A stretch of DNA of 64,000 nt from the NCBI GenBank assembly GCA_002270565.1, contig NQMI01000007.1, forward strand, positions 742,110-806,109. The letters are read 5' to 3'. The DNA comes from Stenocarpella maydis. Its lineage: Eukaryota; Ascomycota; Sordariomycetes; Diaporthales; Diaporthaceae. This document shows, one piece after another, positions 11,439 to 20,688 of this stretch. Both the position numbers and the translations under genes were made by a program. Every line of letters starts with the position of its first letter. The stretch's first letter is position 1. Under the pieces are notes generated by a model. It was not told the DNA's origin and made no database searches. It saw nothing but the letters and a program-made list of their open reading frames with translations.

Positions 11439-13217
11439 TCACTGAACCGGTATGTTTCGTCCAAGATATGATCTCCATTCGGGAAGTGTCCTTTTGTACT
11501 GCCAGCCCTCCGTAGCCTGCTGCAAATCTTCGATAGCACTTGCCCACTTCACCAGTTCCGGCTCCGCCCAGGCAGTCTGCATGATAGCAAGTCCGAACGG
11601 CATTCCATCTACTGAATTCACGCCTGCGGGGAGTGTGAGCATAGGATACCCTGCCTGTGCTGCGATTTGGTACGTCTGCCCAACGTGCGATGGCACCAGC
11701 AGCCCGTCGAGTTGAGCCCTCCCTCCTGGGATGGCTTTGCCACCGCCTTCAAGTGCCCAATCAACCCCCTTCCTGGCGTTTCTTTGGCAGAAAGATAGAG
11801 CTTGCCAGTAGGTCGCGTCCCGTATTCCGCCGGTAGCGAAGGAGGCCAGGAAGCCGTCTTGTCCCGAGGCGAAGGCAGGAATGCCCCTTTCGTCACGATA
11901 AGGATAGCCGCCCTCGCTGCCATCATTTTCAAAGTTGAATACGATGATGTCTTCCAGTGTTTTCATGTTGGTGTTATTCAATTCCGAAAGGTATGACTGG
12001 ATGTTGTTGTAGAAATCAACCTTGACGACAGTGTACTCGCTCTCATTCGGACGCCCTCTGGTGGTGCCCCAGTCCCAGTCCCACCCTCTGTTGCTAACCA
12101 ATGTCTCGTAGTTTAGAATCTCGGTTTTATTCACAATGACGGCTCCGGCGGACTGTATCAGCTCCAACACAGATAAGAGAACCTTTTGTCCCTCGGCGTC
12201 GGCATATTCCCAGAAACTCTTCCACGGAAGGCCAAATACAGCACCGTCAAGACTGGTTCGGTTGGTGAGAAAGTGTGCATAGCCACGGGTTGGTGTCTTT
12301 CCTTCCTGGCCGAAAGTGTAGTTGTCCCGTGAGTCGATACCATATATTGCATCCAATGCATAGGTAGCGTCTCGGACAGTACGGCCAAATGTCCCCACCG
12401 TGTCCTGGTGTTCTGACTCAGGAACCACGCCGCTCCGTGACGTGAGACCTACCGTGGGCTTGAACCCCACGACGGCGTTCCGCTCAGCCGGACTGATGAT
12501 GCTGCCGTCCGTCTCTGTTCCGATGGAGAATGCGATGGCGTTTGCAGCAACACCTGCCGCGCTCCCGGAGCTACTCCCACCTGGGCTCTGTGTCAGATTA
12601 TACGGGCTCCTGGCCTGGCCGCCGCGTGGCGAGTAGCCCTCTGAATATCTGTTACTTCTCATGTCTGCCCACTCGCTCATCGTGGCCTTCCCTAACAAGA
12701 CGGCGCCCGCGTCACGCAGCTGCTTCACTACGAAGGCGTCCCGAGGCACGATGCTCCCTACCAGAGCCCAGCTCCCTGCTGTCGTTTCCAGATTGTCTTT
12801 TGTGGCGATGTTGTCTTTCACCGTGAACGGAATCCCGTGCAGCGGTCCACGGACCCGGCCTGCTGCGCGCTCGTCGTCCATCTGAGCGGCGATAGCAAGT
12901 ACATCTGGGTTAGTCTGCATGACTGAGTTGATGTAGGTGTTCGTCTGGTATGTGCGGAGCAAATAGCAAGTCACTAGCTGAGAAGAAGTGAGGCTGCCAT
13001 TGGACATCGCAGCTTGCATCTCGTCGATAGTCGCTTCTGCAAGATACAAACCTCGGCAGGTTGGTGACGAAAAGAGGGCTGCAGAACCGGAGTCTTGTTG
13101 AACGGGGAACTGAAGAGGGGTCAGACTGGTACTTGATGGATCCTTGCGCTTTGCAGGATATGCAAGAACAGCCGCTGGCCAAGCACACAGTACGATGAAG
13201 ATTTGGATGGCACGCAT
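11439..13217 (-). CDS. Secreted amidase-signature family hydrolase
   Basis: It hydrolyses C-N bonds of amides through the amidase-signature Ser-cisSer-Lys triad; the natural substrate is unknown. It is a single exon of 592 residues, slightly longer than many family members because of the leader. The first 20 residues (MRAIQIFIVLCAWPAAVLAY) form a signal peptide, followed by a Ser/Thr-rich linker, so the enzyme should be secreted or vacuolar. The triad reads Lys134 in TVKDN, Ser215 in GGSSSGSA and nucleophile Ser239 in TDGSIISPA. Several N-glycosylation sequons (NGS, NLT, NYT, NRT, NKT, NNT) agree with passage through the secretory route. The C-terminal part (LVPSHVGQTYQIAAQAGYP) matches the usual substrate-pocket end of fungal secreted amidases. 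No neighbouring gene suggests a pathway. Confidence 0.93.
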   Translation of the reverse strand: MRAIQIFIVLCAWPAAVLAYPAKRKDPSSTSLTPLQFPVQQDSGSAALFSSPTCRGLYLAEATIDEMQAAMSNGSLTSSQLVTCYLLRTYQTNTYINSVMQTNPDVLAIAAQMDDERAAGRVRGPLHGIPFTVKDNIATKDNLETTAGSWALVGSIVPRDAFVVKQLRDAGAVLLGKATMSEWADMRSNRYSEGYSPRGGQARSPYNLTQSPGGSSSGSAAGVAANAIAFSIGTETDGSIISPAERNAVVGFKPTVGLTSRSGVVPESEHQDTVGTFGRTVRDATYALDAIYGIDSRDNYTFGQEGKTPTRGYAHFLTNRTSLDGAVFGLPWKSFWEYADAEGQKVLLSVLELIQSAGAVIVNKTEILNYETLVSNRGWDWDWGTTRGRPNESEYTVVKVDFYNNIQSYLSELNNTNMKTLEDIIVFNFENDGSEGGYPYRDERGIPAFASGQDGFLASFATGGIRDATYWQALSFCQRNARKGVDWALEGGGKAIPGGRAQLDGLLVPSHVGQTYQIAAQAGYPMLTLPAGVNSVDGMPFGLAIMQTAWAEPELVKWASAIEDLQQATEGWQYKRTLPEWRSYLGRNIPVQ

Positions 13218-14060
13218 GTTGGCCGATGTTCTATCTCACGAGTCTGGGGGATGCCTGAGAGAGCGAGATCAAATTTACATACTCAAGCTCATAGAATGGG
13301 CTCAGTTGTTGCGGCCCCCAACGTAAGCAGCTAGGCAGTTTGAGGGAGCCCGACGTCAGCTGCATGCAGCTAGTGCAGTGTGGCCTTGCTGTTCGTTGGG
13401 AAGACGGGTAATGCACAATCTTCGCGCGATGAAATGCCAATTCCTCCCGGGAAACCTAAGCAATTAGTGTCCTACGTACGTACCTGTGCGGTTACAAGGC
13501 GAAGGTACGTTAACGTAGTGAAGGTTTAACTGCCAAACCAGATGGGGATGGCTACGAGCATAGCAGCTGTGGCGATACCTCCAGCTCCAGCCCCAATAAT
13601 TATGGTAGTCCCGGGAGCGCCCTGCTTGCTTGACATGGCGAAATTGTTATTTTGGATCCGGGGAGGCCTGCTCGACTACCACAGTGAACCGGCTTCGTGT
13701 CACGCTTGGCAACGCAAGGATTAATAGGCAGGGCCTGTTACAAAGAACTTTGATGCCAACCGGAGGCTTCTGGCAACACTGACTCTAATGTTGCAAACGG
13801 TGGATAACCACTTTCTAGATCCTTGCATGACCAAATTGACTGTAGTTGTCTGCGTCATATGTTGTCTTGCCCCACTAGGGTAATCGATATCTCTGGGTTA
13901 GTAAAGGCCCATAGTCAATATGATGGGTGCGTTTAGAAGCACAGAGCATTGGAACTGTGATCTTAAGAATGCATTCAGTTGATGGCGTCAATGAATTGGA
14001 CGCAGTAGGTAGTGTGGGCACTTGGTCTCGCCTGGACTCAGATGCATAGCTTCTTCAGTA
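13218..14060. other. Amidase upstream region with gene fragment
   Basis: This is the upstream region of the amidase. It includes the Rossmann fragment at 13526-13636 and ends at the TA target site of the Tc1/mariner element at 14059-14060. I see no other gene. Confidence 0.5.
13526..13636 (-). pseudogene. Orphan Rossmann-fold N-terminus, phytoene-desaturase-like
   Basis: A 36-codon frame opens with ATG at 13636 and reads MSSKQG followed by TTIIIGAGAGGIATAAML. It then leaves the family pattern and stops at 13526. The motif IIGAGAGGIATA is the dinucleotide-binding start (GxGxxG) of FAD-dependent desaturases and oxidases; GAGAGGIATAARLA is typical of CrtI-type phytoene desaturases. Nothing after the first beta-alpha unit is present, and no splice donor was found that would continue it. 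I infer a truncated gene relic upstream of the amidase, close to the Tc1 element. A chance match is possible but unlikely for such a specific pattern. Confidence 0.45.
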
Positions 14061-15471
14061 CAGTGCGACCGAAAAAGTCTTGGGACACTCCCGCAGATCC
14101 CACCCACCCCCACAACCACCACCCAACTTCAACGACGCGTAGAATTACGAGGAAATTAGTTAAGGACTATTGACTTATATCAAATTACTCATTAGAGTCT
14201 TCTGATTAATATCCTGTATAGCTTCCCCTGCATCTGCAGACCGCTTCCAATCTCCGCTCGAGTGATCGAATGATATTGCCAATCTTGCCCTGATCTATTG
14301 CCCACCACGCCGCCTTCACGCATTAACTAAAATATGCCATATTAGCCCCATTTCGAGTCAATTCCCATAGATTCAGGTATCATTTATTTATCTCTACTTT
14401 AAGAAGCTTCCAGACGTTCTCAATCGGGTTTAAATTAGGTAACCGTGAAGGCCAATCCATTAGAGAGATTCCATACGCCAGAATAAAAGATTGCACTGCT
14501 TCTGTAGTATAAATTCGAGCGTTATCTTGCTGGAAATCATGTGTCCCATCATAATAAGGAAGAAGGGCCTCTTGCAAGATCTTTAGGTATGAATTTGCAG
14601 TGTATCCATTACGTCTGGCCTCTAGATCTCTTTCCATCACAATAAGGTCACTCCAGCTACCCAACCAAATAGCACCCCACATCATCACAGAGATCGTGGG
14701 CTTTACATTAGCCTTTAAGTTGACTTTTTGCCTATAATATCGCTAGTTAGAGAAGCCCTAAACCCACTCTAAAGGTTTGGAGGGATGGTTCTGGATGCTA
14801 CACTTATTAGAGAAGATTGCCTAAGAGGGGAGATATTGTAAGTGGAGGAGGCATGCAAGCTGACATTTTAGGGCAAACTTTAAATACTAACCCTTAGCAA
14901 ACGCTTTATATTATGATGCTATAACTTGGCTTAGTGATAGTGAAGCTTTTTATCTTCTTCTAATAAAGGTATTTAGCGTGTAGCTTGCTAGTAATTAATA
15001 TAAATTGACTTTAAGGTAGTGCGAATTGTGTTATTAGATGCATTAATGCCTAGCAACTTCTGGATCTTGCTATATAGCAAACGGTCTTCTCTAAGGATAA
15101 GCAACTTTAACTGGTGAATAGAGCGGTTATTAAAGTATCTGGGATGATTACTATATGGCTTAGGAGAAATTTTCCTGTTGCATTACTATTTATCTTTCTT
15201 CTAATAGATTGTTAACCTTATAATACTGGTTTTATGATGAATTTAAGTTAGGGTTTTGCCCTCTACTAATGCGCTTAAAACTGCATTAATTTAAGCTGGA
15301 GTAAGTTTATAAGAAAACCTATAGTTTGAAGTTATCTCCCTAAGAAACAAGCGCTCGTGAGGAGGCATGGTGGTTGCAGGAGAGAAGATTAAAGTTTTGG
15401 GTGGGTGTGATGTGAAAACGCGTTTTGCACTGTGGGGACGCGAGTGTCCCAAGACCTTTTCGGCCCCACTG
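14061..15471 (-). mobile_element. Tc1/mariner DNA transposon, RIP-damaged
   Basis: This 1,411-bp element is bounded by TA on both sides (14059-14060 and 15472-15473), the TA target duplication of Tc1/mariner elements. The ends form inverted repeats of about 34 bp starting CAGTG(C/G)G(A/G)CCGAAAA and sharing GTCTTGGGACACTC, with a few mismatches. The interior encodes a transposase on the minus strand; only the C-terminal part (14380-14688) stays open, and the rest is AT-rich with many stops. It is therefore a dead copy. Confidence 0.92.
14380..14688 (-). pseudogene. Tc1/mariner transposase, C-terminal remnant
   Basis: The 102-residue frame contains the last part of the DDE catalytic core. The second Asp lies in QQDNAR and the Glu in NPIENVW, separated by 34 residues (D34E), which is the Tc1 spacing. 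DWPSRLPNLNPIE is the usual family block. The first part of the protein, which would hold the DNA-binding domain and first Asp, lies in the AT-rich stretch 14700-15370 and is broken by many stop codons. The pattern fits RIP. No activity is expected. Confidence 0.9.
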
Positions 15472-16219
15472 TAGGTTCTAGGTTCTCAGCCTTGATGTTG
15501 GCATTAGTGAAGGTAACACAGGTTGGTGAACACCGGACCCCCTGCCCAAGGCTAGGTTGCACCAGATATTGGCTGAGCATTGTATGTACAATGTGTAAAG
15601 CGACTGAAGCCAGGATAATTTGGGCAAGACAACACCATCAGCGCCAACATGGCCATGCATGATCTACCCGTGCAGCCACCCAAGCGTTTTCGTTCTCTGG
15701 ATTCTAATGTAAGCCCAGGGCCTTGTCCAAGCTAAATAAAACAGAGTTTCAACCCAGGGGTAAATTGCCGGGCAGGGCGTAGACTCTGAAAATGACTCGC
15801 CTCTGGACCCCAAGATACGGTGTGCCAATCGTCGAAGCTTGTCCGCCAGGATTTAGATACGTCTGGGTATGAGACGAATCCGCCCGGTGTCCTTCATGAC
15901 CACTGGAGTTTGCAGCCTGTAGTGCAATGTCAGGGCCAGCGCCAGTGTGCCGGACGGCTGCCCAGGCTATGGTGGCGTACAACTTTATTTGAGCCCGCCA
16001 GGGGGCGGAGCCAGGCAGTGGGCACCTATTTATCACAAGGTCAACGCCAACACACCTTGATCTCCTCGCACTCGCCATCAGCATACGTCTTTACACGGCA
16101 GCACATTCGCTCATTTAACAAGACCCCATTCGTTACTCCGGTTTTACCCAACGGATCTGCAAAGGAATTCCTCGCCTCCGCCCCTTCTCTGCGCAGTCGT
16201 TTCCAGCCACCCAGCCGAC
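15472..16219. other. Upstream region of the small secreted protein gene
   Basis: GC-moderate DNA between the Tc1 element and the small secreted protein gene. Open frames here overlap on both strands and lack family signatures. I see no gene. Confidence 0.45.
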
Positions 16220-16697
16220 ATGCGCGCAACTTTTGTCTCCGGCCTCGTGCTGGCGCCCCTGGCCCTCGCCCAGGCCGTCAACATCACCAAACAAGAGCAC
16301 GTCGACCTGGCATCCAAGACCGGGGAGCTAGGCTGGGGCGCCGCAAACCTCGCGTTCGGGTACTCGGCCGGCGCAGGGCTCAATTTCTCCTCTGGTATGC
16401 CTCGCGTGCTCTCTCTCACTCCCCCCCCCTTATTCTTCCCTCGCCGTACAATTGTTTCAAGTGCGCGTGACTGATCCGACCCCCGGAAACCTAGACTTTG
16501 TCGGAGGCGGCTTCAACGCCGGCGTTCCCGGCCAGTCCGAGGGCGCTCTCGGCGGCGGGTGGACGCTGACCAACTCGACGGTCGAGTTCGGCCTGGGCGG
16601 CGTGTTCAACAACCAGAGCTTCAACATCGCCGTCACCGGCGACAAGGAGTCCGGGCGGCTCACGGTCACGGTCAACGGCAGGGTGGTGCCGCTGTGA
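16220..16697 (+). CDS. Small secreted protein, unknown function
   Basis: Two exons, 16220-16394 and 16462-16697, joined across a 67-bp intron (GTATGC donor, TTCAAG end), give 136 residues. Residues 1-19 (MRATFVSGLVLAPLALAQA) are a signal peptide. The mature part of about 117 residues has no Cys and is rich in Gly, Asn and Thr, with sequons NIT, NFS, NST and NQS. The second half (GGGWTLTNSTVEFGLGGVFN, then a stretch ending LTVTVNGRVVPL) looks like alternating beta strands. I do not recognise the family. Its size, secretion signal and place next to a transposon island are features seen in effector candidates, but that is inference. The intron contains a C-run. Confidence 0.75.
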
Positions 16698-17027
16698 GCG
16701 GCCTTGATGCAGCTGCCGGTTGGGTGTACTTGTGTATCTGGGGGTTGGGGGAAAAAGGAGAGGGGGGCAGATATGGGAGTCGTAATGTCCTCAAAACCAT
16801 TTCCGGCTCTGATGGCGCAAAACCGTGTAATGAGAATCTGGGTGCCCGTGCCTTGATTGGGACACCTGAAACTGTTGAGTAATCTGAGTGAAGTGTCTCA
16901 GCGGCTTGGACTTCATGGCAGGATCTTCTCCCTCTGAAGATACAAGTTGAACAGTCTCATCAATTGACATGATTTCGGAGCATCCTGATCGCGGCCTTCA
17001 TTGTCGCCCTGGAGTAAGAAACAACTA
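16698..17027. other. Intergenic, to edge of transposon island
   Basis: 3' flank of the small secreted protein gene, ending at the TA (17026-17027) that borders the pogo-type element. Nothing else seen. Confidence 0.5.
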
Positions 17028-17199
17028 AGTCCCCTTACCCACTCACGCACCAACCCCCTCGCGCACCGGCTGTTAGGGGCCCCCTTTTCATGACTACCTC
17101 CTATTGAATTTCAATATTCTAACTTCTATAAAGATAATATCTTCTTAAAAATTATACCATTCTGTTCGTTTTTTCTCTCTCTATCGCTTAATATGTCTT

Positions 17200-17545
17200 T
17201 TGCATCTATAAATCGAATTCTTACTGCCATAAATAGTCAATTGGATGGCATCCCTTAATAGCAAGCAGCTAGAGACCACTATATTTCCCGATATACCCTA
17301 CGCCGCCGCCTTCTGGGTGTAAAATCCCGAGAGGAATTCAATTACTCTCTTTAGAAGCTGAGCAATATTCAGGAGTCTTTTTAGCTAAATCGGTCCCTTA
17401 TGTAGAGCCATCTGTACTGCCCCCCATTATACGTTGCTCTTTAGCGCCTTACTATAAGAATTATTAATGATAGGCTCCCTAATACCACTCTGTACTAACC
17501 CATGGGCATTAATTGGGTATGGAATTTTCTAAAGAGGAATCCATT
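17200..17545 (+). pseudogene. Pogo/Fot1 transposase, N-terminal relic
   Basis: Translation in one frame gives a helix-turn-helix region (QAARDHYISRYTLRRRLLG) followed by a CENP-B-type HTH ending GINWVWNFLKRNPF. Both are standard for the DNA-binding half of pogo-family transposases. At least seven in-frame stops interrupt it, several of them TAG or TAA where the family has Gln or Arg, consistent with C-to-T change. The frame ends exactly where the LTR-like repeat begins at 17546. Confidence 0.8.
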
Positions 17546-18111
17546 TGTTAAACGGAACCGCTCAGCAAACAGTTACCCTAGACCTCTTGCAAGGAGTTAC
17601 CTTAGACTTCGTTGTAAGGAATTACCCTAGACTTTCTGCAAGGAGTTACCCAAGACTTGCGAGTCAGGCGATTTTCCCTAAGTACGCCCAGTGCTTGCGC
17701 GACGCAAGATGAGTTTTGCCGTTTTATGCCTGCATTGCACTAATTCACTCTGCCTTACCTTATTTCTACCAAAAGGTATATAACTTAGTGCATGAAATAG
17801 CTATCCAAGCACTGTATATCTTTTGGATGCTAGGCTTTGGTGGTGTTGTTTGGAACCAAAGATGGTGTGTTGGAAGGGCGATTTTTCGGCATTTGCAAAA
17901 TTGCACCAGAGCCTACCGAAGCGTGCCCGGGGTGAGACGACGTCGGAGGTTATATAAGGAGGGCTTATAGAAGTCCAACTTAATTCAATACATAGTTGTC
18001 CAACCATTGTCAATCGTCCGGATTCGCCTCAGAGGGGCACCTACTGCGCCTGCGAACACCACCCATATGCAATATTAATAATAATGCTATTCTATAGCAC
18101 ATATCATCAGA
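17546..18111 (+). repeat. LTR-like repeat A, copy 1 (degraded)
   Basis: Begins TGTTAAACGGAACCG and ends TCATCAGA like copies 3 and 4, but is more AT-rich and slightly shorter. It carries the internal repeats GGAGTTACC and a TATATAA box. Flanking 5-mers (CCATT and TAACT) do not match, so either a target duplication has been lost or one side has been deleted. It sits between the pogo N-terminal relic and the LTR of gypsy element 1. Confidence 0.75.
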
Positions 18112-18378
18112 TAACTGAAGGGGTTCTTTTATAAGCTACTATATAATGATTATATTCTTATTTTCTGACTCTTTATTTATTAATTATTTTAATTTAACCC
18201 TATTTTATTATTTCTTACTAAATAAAATAATAATAATCTTATTAATTGTGTGGGTCCCAAACCTAACCTTGATAAGGTGGCATTATAATTGGATTAGCGG
18301 GGCGCTTCTTTTAGGGGCCACTTCCCAACCTACGGGTTGTCTTCTGCAGTAATTAGCTGCTAATGTATATATATAACC
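18112..18378 (-). repeat. LTR B of gypsy element 1, 3' copy, truncated
   Basis: Aligns with 26285-26545 in the same orientation. Shared blocks include TGGGTCCC, GATAAGGTGGC, TTGTCTTCTGCAGTA and GCTAATG or its RIP variants. About 265 of the expected 450 bp remain; the left part is replaced by repeat A copy 1. Confidence 0.75.
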
Positions 18379-18639
18379 CTATTTCCCTTCTTGCTTCTTT
18401 TCCTAAAAGTATTCTTAAGTCATTCCGCTTTTCTCATTCTTAAGCATTATTAAAAATCATTATATTTTTTAGTAGGGCGTTACTAAGTCTTATCGCCAAA
18501 TCCTTTTCATTGCTGAGTTAGGGCTGCCCTTTTTTTTTATTCTAAAGGGTAGCATTACTTTTCCTTATTCTTATTACTCAAAGCACGACCTAGCTAGGGA
18601 CTATGGGGTTGCAATTTAGAATTATGCTTTTGGGACCTA

Positions 18640-20158
18640 TATTCGCCTCTTTATCCATACATACTTAACAAGTAATAATAATATTAGTTAAATAAGGTTA
18701 CCTTTATATACGTAAAAGGAGGTAGGGCTATATAGGAGGAGGCTTAAGGTAAATGTAGATTTTTTGCCTTATAAAGTTATTTTTTTTAATATAAAAAGTT
18801 AACATAAATTTATTAGGCTTAATTGTGGAGGAATTGGAGCGGGTGGGGAGGAGGAGGGGTAAGAGAGTGGAGGCTGTTAACGCGTAATCTTTGCTGAGGT
18901 TTCTGCCGTTCTACTAAGGAGGTATGGATGGTGCACAAGGGGCTGGTTCGTTCGGTAGTGGAGTTTTTAACTAGGGTTCCCTAATGGGTAATAGTTATCA
19001 ATTAGTCTGAATTTGTGGGTACTGGTAATGAGGATAGTGAAGAATGCGCCTGTGGGTAGCTTGTTTTAGTGCCTGATTTTATTACTAGGAATGAAACTTA
19101 TTGGTTTATTATAACTGGTCTAGTTTCTAGGTATTCTGTTTTACTGTTAGCTGTTGGTTCTTTATCCTATTTTCTATTACTAGTTTCGCTGGGATGTTTT
19201 GGGTGCGTTTTACTGGTATTCGTTTAGGTGGGTTTTGGGTGTGATTAGTATTTGGGTTGTTGGTTGGATAGGGCGACTGGTATTGGTGTGTCTTTTGAGG
19301 GGTTGGCTGGTTGCTGGCTTTTGGGCTATCCCTCTTGTGATTATGGTTTTTTTTTTTTTATTTTTTTTTTTAATTTTTTATGGTTCATTGGATGTTCGTT
19401 CATTAATGGTTTTTATGTGAGGGGTTTTGGCGCCGTTTCTGAGCTTTCTAAGGACTTTTCCGTGTAGTTGTGTTATTCTTTCCAGTTTATTACTAAGTGG
19501 GTTAATTTTGGCCGTTCCTTCTTTCTTGCTGATTATGCCCTTTCCTCTTGATGGGCTTTCCATTATTCCTTAGTGCTGCTTTAAGTTCATAATGTTTTCT
19601 ACTTTATATTCTTTATTATATTTATTAAGTGTTTTAATCTATATTTCGAGTTTTATGTTCTTAGGTGCTAATTCCAAGAGTGATGTAAAAGACTGGATAC
19701 TTTTATTATTCCTTTGGGTAGTAAGAGTTTATAGTTAGTATCCAAAAGTTTTCTTAAAATTTTAAAAGGGCTGATTTTCTTATGGTTAAGCTTATTGCTA
19801 GAGCGCTTGGTTTAATGTATCGTAAGGGTGCCTTTTCTCCTCTTTAAGATTAGTCTCTTATTTTTTGTTTATTTATATTGTTATTTACTCTCTTAAAGAG
19901 TCTGCTTAGATTTTTTGGATTTATTTGATTTTATTGCTTTATTCTCTATTCTGCTGGGGTTGTTATTTAGCAGTAAATTTCATAATTGCCTGATTTGTAT
20001 CGCGTGGTGTAAGGAAGGGAACTGCTTGTCGTTGTGGTGTGTTTGTTATTATAAGCAAACTATGCTAACAGTAGCAGTTCAACCCAATTATCTTATAACT
20101 GGTTGATATATATCTGAGGTATTGTTCTATAATCTAGTTAATTCATTTTACATTTATC
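18640..20158 (-). pseudogene. Gypsy element 1: integrase end and polar tail, degraded
   Basis: On the minus strand, around 19680-19860, the frame reads NKLNHKKISPFKILRKLL and then NYKLLLPKGIIKVSSLLHHS, the usual C-terminal end of Ty3/gypsy integrase. Downstream (18840-19560) is a very polar Asn/Pro/Gln/Lys-rich coding stretch with few stops that appears on the plus strand as a striking C-poor, T/G-rich tract. A poly-T/poly-A run sits at 19347-19380. The plus-strand open frames here (for example 19199-19467) are shadows. Confidence 0.65.
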
Positions 20159-20688
20159 TATTTATAGCGGGAACCGCCTCAGCGGGCGTTAGTAACTGCT
20201 CTATGCAAGGATTACCCCAGACTTGCGAGTCAGGCGTTTTTCGCTAAGTACGCCAGTGCGTGCGTGACGCAAGATGAGGTTGGGGCGTGAGTCGATTATT
20301 TTGGCCTGCTTTTGCACCTTAATTCAGACCTCTGTATTACCCTTATTTCTTGCCTAAAAGGTATATAACTTTTGCATTAGATAGCCTGATTTCTGATGTT
20401 TGTATGTACTTAATTTGGGCATTGCTAGGGTTGTGGTTGGCTGTTGTTTGGAATTAAAGATGGTGTGTTGGAAGGGCGCATTCTCCGGCATTTGCCAATT
20501 TGCACTAGAGCTGACTGCAGTGTGCCCAGGGGTGAGATGTGTATAGGAGACAGTTATAAGGTTGTATAAGGTTTTTTAATTTATATAAGTTTTTTTTTTT
20601 TTTTATTTTTATAATAGACAGTGCATCATACTGCGGCCCCTGTCTAACACACGCTGAACGGTTGCTTTCTATAGCACAATTCATCAGA
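20159..20688 (+). repeat. LTR-like repeat A, copy 2 (degraded)
   Basis: Starts with a decayed form of the A end (GCGGGAACCG) and ends TTCATCAGA. It contains the GCAAGGA-TTACC unit only once or twice instead of three times and has a poly-T insertion near 20590-20604. It is inserted in gypsy element 1 between the integrase and RNase H regions. Start coordinate is approximate. Confidence 0.65.
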
